From positions 124,001-188,000 of the forward strand of contig JABCPU010000068.1 of the NCBI GenBank assembly GCA_016800925.1: DNA of 64,000 nt. Direction: 5' to 3'. Of the stretch, positions 34,602 to 46,325 are shown piece after piece. Both the position numbers and the translations under genes were made by a program. The DNA comes from Suillus spraguei (lineage: Eukaryota; Basidiomycota; Agaricomycetes; Boletales; Suillaceae). Position 1 is the stretch's first letter; the number at the start of each line of letters is the position of its first letter. Below the pieces are notes generated by a model. It was not told the origin of the DNA and made no database searches. It saw only the letters and a list, made by a program, of their open reading frames with translations.

Positions 34602-35707
34602 AGCAGAAATATTTTGGGGCGAGTTCTGCCAAAAAATGAACAGAATTATTTTCAATGTTTTCGCGTGTTCTTAGATTCTAGAGTAGTTCAAGATCATGGC
34701 AAAAATGTTATCTAAGCTATTGCATAGATACTACACCCTCTGATGACAACAGTGCATCGATGTTCCAGACTGCCTCCATGCCTTGTGACCCACGGCCAAT
34801 CACGTCAATCTCTTCAATAAATCCTGCACGTATAATTTCTTTATCAACTTTCTCTAGCTCCTTCGAAAATATATGGGACTTCGCCAGCATCTTCGCTTGC
34901 AAGTTGCAAGCCACAGCGTGATTCTAGAGCTCATTTTCAAACCTACCAAATTATTCAAGCAGCTCTTCATCCGTCATCGACTCTGGACCCGCAAGAAATT
35001 CGTCATCCGAGCTGCAAGGGTCACCAGTGAGCGGAGGCACCCATGCAAAAGACCTTTGGAGTTTGTTTGCTAAGGTCCATGTTCTGGTTGAGTGTGCATA
35101 CGTGCACGTTTGCGACGTGCTTATGCAAGAAATTAGCGTAGCTTGCTAAGAGACTGAACTGATAGATTGCAGCGCTTTACAGATTGTACCTCATCCAGAC
35201 CCGAGAAATAACGCTCGACATTGGCAGCATGAGGTACAATTAAGTGGATTATGATTGCGAACACCTGGACGTGGCAGCGTTCAGGCAGAATCTGCATTTG
35301 GGATAGGTGGAAGTAGTAATGCTTGATTTCCGTTCTTTGAGGCAAGATGGTTACGGACTCCTAAGTGAGCTGGTCTGAAGAATATGTTTAAGGTATGAGT
35401 CTGCTTCTATACATGTCAAACAGGCATCGATAAAAATAGCGATCGGAAGAATTTTGGGACTTTTTGCTATTGGATCAAGTGGTTGGTGATTATTTTTCGA
35501 ACAGGACGACCCTTGGACTTTGTCGACGACATTCTGGCATATACAGAGGTCCAGACACACTTTTTGAATGCCAAACATTTGTTACTTGCTCATAGTACAA
35601 ATAAGATTCACATTGACTTCTGCCGACTTCTGCTCAAGACCTACTGCCGGCAGTTGCTGCCTGGCAATTGCCATCGGCAAAATGACAGACTTCTGCCCAC
35701 AACACCA
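34602..35707 (-). mobile_element. Decayed hAT transposon with transposase C-terminus (copy B)
   Basis: Left end tagtgtaggtagcagaaat and right end gacttctgcccacaacacca match those of copy A. On the minus strand, 35133-35345 reads FAIIIHLIVPHAANVERYFS GLDEVQS, the dimerisation region at the C-terminus of hAT transposases (usual form PHAAxVERLFSxxG). Following pieces EEIDVIGRGSQGMEAVWNID and VDKEIIRAGF continue the tail, out of frame in places. Length about 1,106 bases, so the catalytic body has been deleted. Copy A shares the tail but not this core, so the two are different deletion derivatives of one family. No target duplication. Confidence 0.7.
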
Positions 35708-37155
35708 ACCCCAGAGTCGAGCAACGCAGTGGGGAAGGAACAGACTCCGTTAGTGCTATTAGCGGGACGTGCCTGACCGTTTACGTACTAGTAGACCGTG
35801 ATGGCTTGAACTTTCGTTTTCCGTAAGTGCCAATCGCAGACTTGTGTGCTTCGTCACTAAGTATACACAGAAATGAAGCTGTACAACGACAATACATGGG
35901 ACGCACCTTTATGAACAAACAACTGCCCTCAACTCTCAACTACACACCCATTGATCGCTTGTGATTGAGCACCACAGTCCACGATTTGCCGTACCTACCA
36001 ATAGGACTCTGAGGACGGATCATGTTTTCCTTCACCAGTAATATTCAAGCCATCATGCCATGCTAGATGGTACAAAATCATACCAACTGACATTCACATC
36101 ATTCTCAAAAATGCATGTCTTGAAGACCTCCTGCCGTTCCTGATGTAAATCTCACTATTTTTTCAGTAAAAACTATGCTAACATTCGGCTTGCAGATTTC
36201 GACTCAAAAGTCGTTAATGAATGTACGTGACTTATTCCTTAATCTTCTCAACCGCTTTAAGGTTGTCACTCGGGAGTGATGTCATGCGACGTCCGCCTGT
36301 TCAAGCCCATTGAATACCGCAAGGCTTTTTCAATGGCACGCAAAATGGTGCCTGGGTGAGTCGTCTGCAATTCGAACTAGTTCATGTCCTGATCTTTGTA
36401 CTTTTAGTCCTCTGCTGCCAGTGGTACTCGTTCTCTTTCGCAACACCCTCACAGTACACGGGCACCCCTTCTGGAATGCTTTCTGTTACTCTTCCACCAC
36501 TCATGTAGTGTGAGAAGGGAATGGGCACCTGACTCCTCTCCTCCTTTGGCAGAACTGGCGTGACTAGCATGTTAACTCAGATTTCGAGTACTAAGCATTC
36601 GGCTATCAGTTCATAGCGGCGGGTCACTGTGTGCGCAGTGTGCATCACAGTACAACGAATTATCAAGAGATGGCTATGTAGGAAAAGACGAAAGAGCTCA
36701 GTCTACTCCAGATTCGGATTATACAATGGGGGCCCCTTCAAGTTAGGTCTAGCGTTGTCAATGTCCAAGTCGGAGCCTGCATTTTCAGTGAGGCCTATTT
36801 AATGTGTTGCTTTAGGTGTTTAAACTTCCAGCACACGACAAGACCGGTGTATGGGATGAGCTCGGACTGCCAGCTGCCAGTGTGCGTGCCACATGCCCAG
36901 TAAGTTCAGAAAATCGGTCATATGGCCCAAGAGTAAAAATGATCGCGACCAGCTTTCCCGCCCCTCTTAAAATGAGGCAATACAACCAACTTCCATAACT
37001 TGGCATGAAAACCAGCGCTAATTATCCTATGTTGGCTCTGGAGGGTGTTTACAGAGAAATCAGTAAGGAACATCGATGAAAGAATGGAGAGAATGGAGAA
37101 ATAGATATATAAGATACGCTCTGCGCTATGGCTTGTTTAGTTACCAACAACGACA
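35708..37155. other. Intergenic, possible gene fragments
   Basis: No gene I can defend. An exon-like frame at 36310-36513 (GFFNGTQNGAW followed by a GT donor and a later AG) and another near 36816-36900 (FKLPAHDKTGVWDELGLPAA) could be leftovers of lost genes. No family is recognised and no consistent splice model could be made. Confidence 0.3.
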
Positions 37156-39378
37156 TCATGAACCAGTGCTATTAGAGGTGCTGTGCATGTATGGAACGCA
37201 CACGTTCGGATCGTGAAGCGCCGTGGGGTCCTGGGTCAAGAACCCGAATTTCAACCCCCCGAGGTAAGACCTACATAGACGGCCGTCAAATCATTCGTAC
37301 AATACCATAGGATGCATCATGACTGACCATTGCCTTGCGGCAGTCTCGCTCATGAGGCTTGATGTTTCAATTTTAAAGTTCCAGAACTGAAGTGTTCTTC
37401 TTTGAGCAATGTCTTGATCAAATACGATGGGACACGTACAATCCATCCAGCACCTTTACTGTAGACTAACTTCTGTGCGTCAGCCCACTTGTAGAGGAAC
37501 TCATCTGCGGCATTGAACTGTGTTGCAAGATTCCACTCGCCGAACCAGAGTGGAGAGTCACCAACCGCTGCATCAGCCTGGAGGCGTGGAAGGTCTTTAC
37601 CAAAAATGAGTATGTCATTGCCAGACTGATGAGGAAGACGCACTGCAGATACTAATCATGTAAGACTCTGGGTCATCAGCCGCAACTCCCTGTAAGAATG
37701 TTAGTGGGAAGCAATAAGCTGGGTGCACAACATACACCAAACCTGTAAAGAGAAAATTAAGAAACCACGAGAACTTGATGTAGTCAACTGCGCGCTCACG
37801 AGTAATACAAATGGTTATCATATGCTTGGGGGCCGATCGCAGCGTCAGCTGGGTTAGAAGGTTTGTCGTACTGCCAGTTCACGTCCATGAAGCTATGCAT
37901 GCCATTGTCAATGCATCCTATCAAGAACCTGTGGTCAACTCACTTCGCCACCAATGAATCACGTGATTGCTTGAAGGGTGATGCTTCGAGTATGGTCTGC
38001 AAACCGCACGCTGCTCCAATCTCTAGTAAAATTGGAACAGCATCTGAAAGTGCCGCTTGCACATCCACCGGGAATATGGTTGCTGAAGATGCCGCACTCA
38101 ATGCAGCGGTAAAGTTGCTCGAGACAGACGCTGATACAGAGAGCGATAAACTGGATGATGGAACAGATATTCCAAGTATGAGCTCAACTCCACGCATTAC
38201 CTGGACGAAGTTCTTTTGGACTGTACGAAGGTTCAGGAATCGTAAGGGCATAAATAAAAGAATGATGAGTGATACATACAGGTACCATAGTGAGGTGTGA
38301 AAGTCGCGTTCATGATGGGTTCATTGATTGCCTCAATTGCAAAGACACTTCCGAAATTAGGGTCCAGGTGAGAAAGCGTAGTCATGACCGCTGTCCACAC
38401 CAGCGCACGGTGGTAGTTGTATGGAGTCTACATAAGGATTTGTAGTTGTTGCTTTTACCGGCTGCAAAATGACTCACGTAGAATTGAACATCGGTAGTGC
38501 AACTAGTGAAAATCAATCTCAGTACAGAACAAATAGAAACAAATGATAACTCACTTGCCGGTGAAACTTTGGTTAGGCGTTTGAACCCCAGGTAATGCGT
38601 GATGATCCAGGATCGCTTGGATCCCGGCATCTTTCAGCCAGCCTAAGCCCCGACGCTATTCAAAAATGCTCGAGTTCAACTAGAGAGTCGAACTACAGCA
38701 GATTTTCTCACTAAATAATTAAGACCACCCCGGGGGTATGATTCGTGTGGCCTATCGACCAAACCCTCCACAATCCAATATCCCAGCTAGGAATGAACGC
38801 ATTGCATGACACGTGAAGTTTACACAGGACGGAAAAGGCAAGCACATCAATCCATTCAATGTCAGTTTAGCCAAATTCACAGTGCATCTTAGAATAAACT
38901 CACAGGAACCCTGACGGTGTTAATACCAGCTTCCTTCAGTGTATCTACATCGTCCTGCGTAAACCATGTGTCCCAGTGCTGAGCGAATTTGGTGTCGACG
39001 GTATCTGGATACGCCTTTGCAAACGACCTAGAACAATTAAATTTCACATACGAACAGTGAAGAATTAAAACATACGACTCAGTTGAAATGCATGACCAAC
39101 AACTGCGAGTACATGACTCTCCACCCATATCCAACCACTCTAAAGAAACGTGTTCAGTGAGTGCGTATTTGCAAAGTTTGTTGGTTTATCACCTTGAGGA
39201 AGCATCCCTGGCTCTAGGACTAACCTGCGCTACCCCTTAAATTAAACGCTCAGTCAGAGGCGTAGAGTAATGCTTACCATGAACCCAGATTAACACCATA
39301 AATCTGAGTTGGTTGCCCAGCCCACGCACGGGCAACAAGCGTGCTCGAGAACACCAAACCTGCCAATATATGTCTCAT
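37156..39378 (-). CDS. Secreted GH5-family exo-beta-glucanase-like enzyme
   Basis: The start at 39378 gives signal peptide MRHILAGLVFSSTLVARAWA. Roughly 15 exons join: IYGVNLGSWLVLEPGMLPQE, WLDMGGESCTRSCWSC, FAKAYPDTVDTKFAQHWDTW, LKEAGINTVRVPLGYWIVEG, LVDRPHESYPRGGLNYL, WLKDAGIQAILDHHALPGVQ, TPYNYHRALVWTAVMTTLSH, FAIEAINEPIMNATFTPHYG, FMDVNWQYDKPSNPADAAIG, YDNHLYYSFGGVAADDPESY, DSPLWFGEWNLATQFNAADE, FLYKWADAQKLVYSKGAGWI, FWNFKIETSSLMSETAARQW and the tail SYLGGLKFGFLTQDPTALHD. NEP holds the acid/base and FGEW the nucleophile glutamate of GH5. A serine/alanine-rich insert (SSLSLSVSASVSSNFTAALS) lies between the two catalytic halves. All introns have GT...AG ends with no stop. Probably acts on beta-1,3-glucan of wall or host material, but the subfamily is not certain. 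Confidence 0.9.
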
Positions 39379-40889
39379 TGTACACTTATTGGTTCGGAAA
39401 AGAGAATATAATTCGAGGTCCAAGATCAGCTTCAACATTTATATCTAGCCCAAGCCGCATTAGTGAAGTGCCGAGTTCTTGCTGATTTAATTCTATCAAT
39501 GTGACGAAATCCTGTCTTAAATGTATTAGGATGAATGACAGTATTTTTTCTCACCAGTTCTCTAATGACTGACTCACCGGCGGGTCAAAGTGGCCACACT
39601 ACAGGTGAAAAAAAACCCTGAAAGTCTTCAATTTGTCGAAGGGTCGAGGCAAGGTGATGGTCACTGCCGTAACCTTCGCGTCAAACATAATGCGACTCAC
39701 CGCTCCGGAGGCCTAATAGACGTGCGATAGTGACATAAAAAACAATGTTGATCTGAATTCAAGGGCGCAGCCATAGCATAGTGTCATCCAATCGCAAGTT
39801 AGATCTTGCGGCGACATCAGTGCCCCAAGTAGGCTGCTTCTTTCAAAAGTTAGTTGAGCTATCGAGAAAGTAAGACCATAACGACTAACCTGGCTTCCTC
39901 TGCACTTTCCATTCCCCCAGTCATCCTTTAAACGACGCAAAAGAATAAAAACATAAGCCGACAAGCCAAATCAGACCACGAACTGAATTCAAATTTCAGG
40001 ATCCGATAATCAACCGCGTTCCATAGCACCAATGGATGTTACGGGACATTGTGATATTCGCAACTGATCGGACTTGTGCATATGTGTATGTCCTGTTTTA
40101 ATTTGAACGATCATCTTGAGCTACTAGTGTTGTAGTTTGAAACGTGGTAAGCATGACAATGTTATTGCTACTTTCTCAAAAGCAACCAGACCAAAAAGGA
40201 ACAGAACTTCGAAGCTTCATGGTATTGGAATTCGGAACGGTGTATTTGCGACCATGTGCCTGCGTGCCGTGAGTGGTGAAGCGTACTAAAGACAAAGCTC
40301 GAAAGGAGTAGCAGTTGACTAAGCCACAGTATTATGCAGCAGTATGGAACTTTACCGCGAGAGCGATAAAGAACGCTAAACAGATCGGACGGAATTAACA
40401 GGACGAAACTATGGATTTCTGGGTTTCGTTTACAAGAGTAGATGATGGTAAGTAAGACACCCGAGTCCGCGTTGAATGATGTAGATATAAGGGGAATGGG
40501 CACGTGATGGGCACGTGATTCGTGGTGAAGTAAGCATGCAGTAAGCAGCGGGCTTACACAGTATTAATTAAGTACTCGACCCTGGGTACTCCGTCCAGCG
40601 TCTGTGCCTGCTACAGATTTTGTATTCCATCAGATATGGATGAGTGCTACTAGTACTAGTCGAGTTCGAGTAAGCACTATCCCCAAACACTGAGTGAGTG
40701 TATATGTAACAAGTATTAAATATTCTGTGTATGCAGACAGAACGCTGCCGGGTGATACTATATGCTCAATAACTGGAGGTATCCAAGTCCTACGTAGTAA
40801 CCCATACGTAATTTCATGATCAAGTTCGCCAAGCTCAAGACCACGGATGACAATCTCCCCCATCCCATCGATACACCTTTGTAGCATCG
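39379..40889. other. Intergenic region
   Basis: Contains the GH5 promoter. Frames at 39713-39964 and 40168-40503 (minus) have no family resemblance. Repeated tactagtactagtcg-like bases occur at 40649-40663. Confidence 0.35.
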
Positions 40890-41585
40890 CCCACAACAAA
40901 CACAGTCCTTGCCACTTTTTTTGATCCACCACCGGAGCACAGGATGGCGCATGAACCATTTGAAGTATGCATAATATCTATCGGACAAAACTGACAGGAA
41001 CATACCTCCATTTGTACGCAGTGATTACCCTAGGATTTACATATATGCGCTGCAGATTGAACTGCCGTCTCAGGTCGTATAATAGTGAGGAGCTTTCCGA
41101 TGAGAAGCATTCTCCTGGAGAAGATGCGCGGAACTGTATTGGGGTGTCAGAGCAGAACTAAGACCGCGCATAGAGGGATCTTGCGCTGCTGGGTGTGTCG
41201 AAGGTAATTTGTATGGTGAAGGGTCGGTAGAAAGCGTGTGGTTGGAGCGTAAGGGTATGGGAATGAGAGGATCAGCAGGGAAGACAACGATACCGTTCCA
41301 ACAGGAAAATACAGGTACGGGAGAGTCTGTCTGCATCGCATGATAATCGGCTTCGTCAAAGAAACATAGCCATCTTCGAGTCGCATTAGACATGACGTTA
41401 TGAATATGAAATTCGCACTTACATTCCACTGGCGAGCTTTGCTTGTCGATCTCGGAGAACCCATATATCATATGCGCTTTAAGGTATTAGACTGATGGGT
41501 ATGGAAGAGGAGCTCGATGAGCGTACCAGAAATGCTCAAAATCTAGACCGCACGCTATGTCTTAGTTTCCATCACTTGTCTCTAG
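40890..41585 (-). pseudogene. Broken GT69 (CAP59/CMT1-like) mannosyltransferase fragment
   Basis: Pieces in order on the minus strand: DIACGLDFEHF, CAYDIWVLRDRQAKLASG, IWLCFFDEADYHAMQTDSPV, PVFSCWNGIVVFPADPLIPI, PLRSNHTLSTDPSPYKLPST, HPAAQDPSMRGLSSALTPQ, FRASSPGECFSSE, LLYDLRRQFNLQRIYVNPRV and YAYFKWFMRHPVLRWW. The PVFxCWNG and GECFSSE motifs are typical of basidiomycete alpha-1,3-mannosyltransferases of capsule and glycan synthesis. A stop precedes DIACG (GN*DIACG), and the frame shifts by one or two bases between LTPQ and FRASS (about 41135). The N-terminal half is missing, and the C-terminal end dissolves after LRWWIKK. Two introns are still recognisable. Confidence 0.82.
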
Positions 41586-41763
41586 TAAATTTATAAAGGT
41601 CTCGGGTTGTCATTGGAGGTTCGTGCTTCCTCAAGGGGTTATTATGTAATAATTGCCAGCGCGTGTGATATTTGGTTACTAAAGTAAGCCTCATCACAGC
41701 TAATGGCGCTCAATAAGTCCCATCTCGTTCTCAACTGCAGTTCGTTATCTCTCAGCAATATCC

Positions 41764-42444
41764 ATGGTAAACTGTGAGAGGCCTGATGTTTCATCAGATT
41801 GACCGGTGTTAGTGCTTATTGGCGTGACAGTTGCGGAGCTCAAGCAGAAGGCAGAGAAGGCTAAAGATGCGAGTGTCACAAAGATGGTGAACACAAGGGA
41901 CAAATTTTCCAGTGTTCCCTCCTCAAAAACGAATTGGGATCCTAACTGGAAGCGTGCACCTCCACCTGCTCCAGCAGGGTCGTCTGGTAATGGTCGTCCA
42001 CCACCTCCGCTGCGAACACGTCCAGATGCTTCTGGAAGTTCGAGAAGCTCTGCTGCTTCACCCCCTCCTCCCTTGGCCCACAGCTCACGGCCCGGTGCTC
42101 CTTCCCCACCATCGTCCAGCTATATTCCTCCTCCACCCACACGCGCTAAGAGCTCTTATCCATCGCAGGCGGGATCAACAGATGTGAATAACATAGATTG
42201 GGCAAATTTGTCGCAGGAAGACAAGGATGAATTTTTTAGTTGGCTAGACGAATTCTTCTCCCGATATCTGGATATCACTCTGCCATCCAGACGTTCAACA
42301 TCTGCAGGAATGAAAGGAAGCCCTGCGGTGACAGTACAGTCAGCTGGACCTCCGGTGCGTATCGGCATGATGTCATATTTATTGATAGCTGACTGAGATC
42401 CTGCCGCACAGCCGGTCAATCTCAATTCACGACCGTCCTGGTGA
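41764..42444 (+). CDS. Proline-rich adaptor-like protein (SH3/WW ligand type)
   Basis: The coding body reads ELKQKAEKAKDASVTKMVNT, TNWDPNWKRAPPPAPAG, several polyproline blocks (PPPPLRTRPDAS, SPPPPLAHSSRPGAPSPPSS, YIPPPPTRAKSSYPSQ) and VNNIDWANLSQEDKDEFFSW LDEFFSRYL, then GSPAVTVQSAGPP. A 52-nt intron (about 42356-42408) leads to PVNLNSRPSW with a stop at 42442-42444. The type resembles fungal actin-patch or endocytic adaptors that have an N-terminal K-rich helix, polyproline SH3 ligands and a 'IDWxxLSxEDKxxFFxWLDEFF' motif. The start is not certain. A possible exon-1 ATG at 41764, followed directly by GTAAAC and an acceptor at 41838, gives M-LKQKAEKAKD. The C-terminal end may be shorter than usual. 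Confidence 0.55.
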
Positions 42445-45400
42445 ACGGCCACCTTTATCTGGTACTGCGCCTCCGTATTGTTTACGTTCGTTGTGAACCA
42501 CTTCCGTGGAATTCTGACTACAAGTGCTCAGAATAATACACCTTTATAGAGCTCGAAAGATTAATGCATAGTTGTTTATGAATGACTGCGAAGATATCCG
42601 ACACCTATGAGGCTACAAAATCACAAACAAGAATAGAAATACAAGAGAGGAATTTAGGATATAGGTATTCCAATGTGGAATGGCATTCGGACATCAGCTA
42701 GGTATATCATGCGCCCATATCCAACATGAGACAGCAGTCGGCTATATTTACCGTGACGGTCGTACACAATCAGGATGATTTGTTCGGTACATATTTTGCA
42801 CCCGGCGGTCTTCCGTCACCACCTACGGAAAACGTGAATTCCTACTCATAGGGGAATGCGAAGGCTCGTACCGGAGAGCACCCGCAATTTCGCGCTGTCT
42901 TGTGCATGTGAGATGCACTCGTCTTACACCGTGGAGAGCCACAGTCGGAGGTCACGCCGGTGAAATATCTTCCATGAAAGTGCTGCGGTGTAAAGAGTAC
43001 CGCAATATCGCTATTGTGTCAGTGCCCAGCAGGATTCCACTCGAGGATGAAACCTACGCCACACCCTGTCCAATAGTCACCGACGCTGTGATGCATTAGA
43101 AGTGTGAAGGGTGACTTTGCATGACTTCGGAATCAATGCTTACATTTCGTGGAGACACATCAAATTCTGTGAAGGGCACTGGTGGTGGTGGTGCAAAATG
43201 ATGTCTAGCAATGGGTTCCGAGCCGTACAGACGATGTCAAGGTTGCTTCTGAGATGGGAATGCTGAAACCAGTTGGTTTTAGGAGGGTGTTATATATCGC
43301 CTCGCTAAGCGAGATTGTGGCAGCCTGTGGTATGCATCCATGATGATTTCCCGTATGTAATATAACAACATACGATATATAGAGTCTTGAGGTCGGAAAT
43401 CCAGTAATTCTCGCTGAGACCACCCCGCGGTCAATTTCAAGTTGCCCCAGATGCGTCATTCCGCGCCGAGCCGGTTCCATTCGGATCACATAGCAATCTT
43501 ATCTCGTCGCAAGGGACATCGATAACAAAATCAGGTTGACATATTCAAACTTTACTGGTGATACTTTAGACGTTGTTTGACAAACGGCAGCGCACAGAGT
43601 CAAATGACAGAAATTTTAGATTTCAGAAGAATGTATATACAACGTGTGATCTGAATTCCCGAGGAGACAGATCATGGGTGCGTGATCCGGACAAGCTGTC
43701 GTGAAGGACACAGGGCCTACTAACAACAAACAAGATAGTGTACATAATAACAAGCAGGTACAAGTCTGGATTTAATATTTGCCAACACTTAACGTGCGGC
43801 AGTGCATGATCATAAAGCTGCAGCGCCCACCGACCTATTGACGCCCAGTCGGAGATGAGGCTAATTCAGTCCATAGATCAATCCACCCGCCTCTGCCTGA
43901 GCACTGGCCGCGGAAATAGGTATTCCGCCAAAAGCATTCCAAGCTACTTCCATTCGATGGGACCCGCCTTTGTTCAAAGGAACGAGGATCGTGTGCGCAA
44001 AGGGGTGTGGTATGACGTTCCACCCAGATCGAAAGCCAGTGTAGGAGCATTCAAACAAACATGGAGGTACTTTGAGTACTGCCACGATCATGTATATCTT
44101 CTATGAATACACTTGGCTCCCGAATAGCCCAAACTATAGGAACGTTCTGAGGGGCGCTGGCCACTTTCAAGTGACCGCCTGTCGAGTTTAGGTTATTGTG
44201 ATAAGGTCAAGCGCGGCGACGCAAATTAGGTGAGTTTATGTTTATTATCCAGTTGTTGATGACATCAACACATGTGCCGCTTCAGTAACGCACGTAAGTT
44301 AGACTGCGTCATCATTAGATCCGTAGTGGCAACCAATGAGCATGCTTCAAACAGCAAAATGAGAGCGTAGCCAGGGCTATCATATGAATATGTGAATAAC
44401 CCACCATGAATTAATGTCCGATGCCCATGCAGCTAGTTTTGACCTTGCTAGGCATAACAGATAAAGTAGATCCCTGTATTCAGAGGGTGATACCATTGGT
44501 GGGCTTGATACACTGTATGTGGAACAATTTCAACCCGCAGCCTTCAATTGCGTGTAGCATAGACTATTGCGGTTGGAGCTGATGAGATCCGCGACGTGAA
44601 TCATGTCTGATTTGTTTATGTAGTAGGAATCGAACCATGAATGCACATGTGAGGAATCACGAGTAACTTGGCGGAATGAATGATAACTTGAAGTTATGTA
44701 CATACTAATTACATACCCTGACTTACTAGTTAATCGGCATCTTCTTTGAGCAGTTTAACCAAATCGGAGGGCATGGCAGTGATTCAGAGGCTTCGCTACG
44801 AGTGACTACTCGATCATTAGGTGATGGCGGCGAGGTGAATACTGAGCATGTAACTCACTAGCAATTCGGTTGAAGTCTATATGGTTCGGCCCTTTCCGTT
44901 CCGCCGGGTTATACCGGCAAGGTCCTTGTTTGCCAAAAGTTTAATTGTCTGGTCACAGTCAGCCCTGCAAGTTGTTTGCAACACTTGTTCCATCGACTAC
45001 CGAAGAAATGGATTGCCATAGGACTACGACGAGCCCTTTTATTTGCTACACCGCAATGAGAATACCAGGGTAGATTGGATTCTGAGTCAGGTTCGGTAGT
45101 TGGTGCAAGGTCGGCGTTGTGAGTTAATTCCCGAAACTACTATCATGACTTATAGCTCATTAAGAATCAAGTCTTAGCACGGGGCTAACTTTTGCCTTGT
45201 CTATGCGTAATAACAATGTAACAGTTTCTGCATTAGCATCGTTTCATACCGATGTTCACGTTATTTGTGACGACCATACAATGATATCACGCGCGTAGCC
45301 TACGTGGCAAATAAGATGTGCATCGAATAGTTGTGCCGATCTTAGGCTGAGGTCGAATGAGGACTAGCTTGTCCGTCATCTAGGGTGGAATATCACTAAC

Positions 45401-46325
45401 AAAATCAAAATCACAGATCATTCAAAGGTGTGCGCAACAGTTGGATTGCAACGTTGCCCATGCAGTTAGTAGCGTAATGGAAACTTGAATGGTGATGGCC
45501 TATCAGTCACATTTCTACACCCTGTGAGTTCCCCGTAAACGTTTGTTCTTTGACCTCGTTTGACGCCTCGTTGTCAGTACTCGCAATCAGTTGCCAGATA
45601 TGTTCTCTCTTATATCACATCGGAGGCGCCGTGCCCCACTCAGAAAGTTGGGCTTCTGTGATACTACCACGTCATCAAATTGATCAACATCGACAAACTG
45701 GTTCGCCTACTTCAGTGCGGGTTGTGATTGAGTTGCTTGAGCTTGCCGTTGCCTTCGACTCTGTACTGCTGCCAGTAGCTTATGAAGCTTAAACGAGGTT
45801 TTCGACATCCTCAGAGGGTCGTACATGTTGAGATAAAAATAGAAACCATGTTCTACGGAATTCTATGATATGTATGTCCCGGTTGGTGAGCTATCTTTCC
45901 CCCTATCTCGATACACTTCTCATGCCATCTGTAGCACACCTTCTGCTTACCTCGTGTTTCTTGCCTCGATGCTGCACTTATGGAACGTGATGATCATTCT
46001 CCGTTAGCTTCGAGCTAGGCAAGGAGAAACACGTGGCTTAGTGGCTATATTTCCCTTCGATTTGGTACTGCTGCCGCGCAGAAGTTCCAGGAACCGATGA
46101 CCAACCAGACTTTTATCGTGTTTGGATGAGTTCTGATGACCAACATAGATTCAAGTTATCGCCGTGGTTCTAGCAGATAATCGATGGTATCGAGGAAACC
46201 TGACACCTGACTCTGCAACTTCAGCAGAGAATTGAAATTGATATTGGGTCCGGGCGCTACTTATACGTATTCATAAAGCAAGTCTCTGCGATCGTCGTGC
46301 TGGACCAAACGAGCTAATCGATATC
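42445..46325. other. 3.9-kb stretch without a supported gene
   Basis: Short frames on both strands (for example 42902-43099, 43205-43489, 43861-44091, 45550-45792) show no family resemblance. No tandem repeats, no tRNA cloverleaf and no transposon ends were recognised by eye. It may hold degraded older insertions or unrecognised genes with small exons. Confidence 0.4.

Noticed and set aside
44600..44660. Possible tRNA T-arm near gaatcgaacc
   Set aside because: No matching acceptor stem, D-arm or anticodon loop could be laid out around it.
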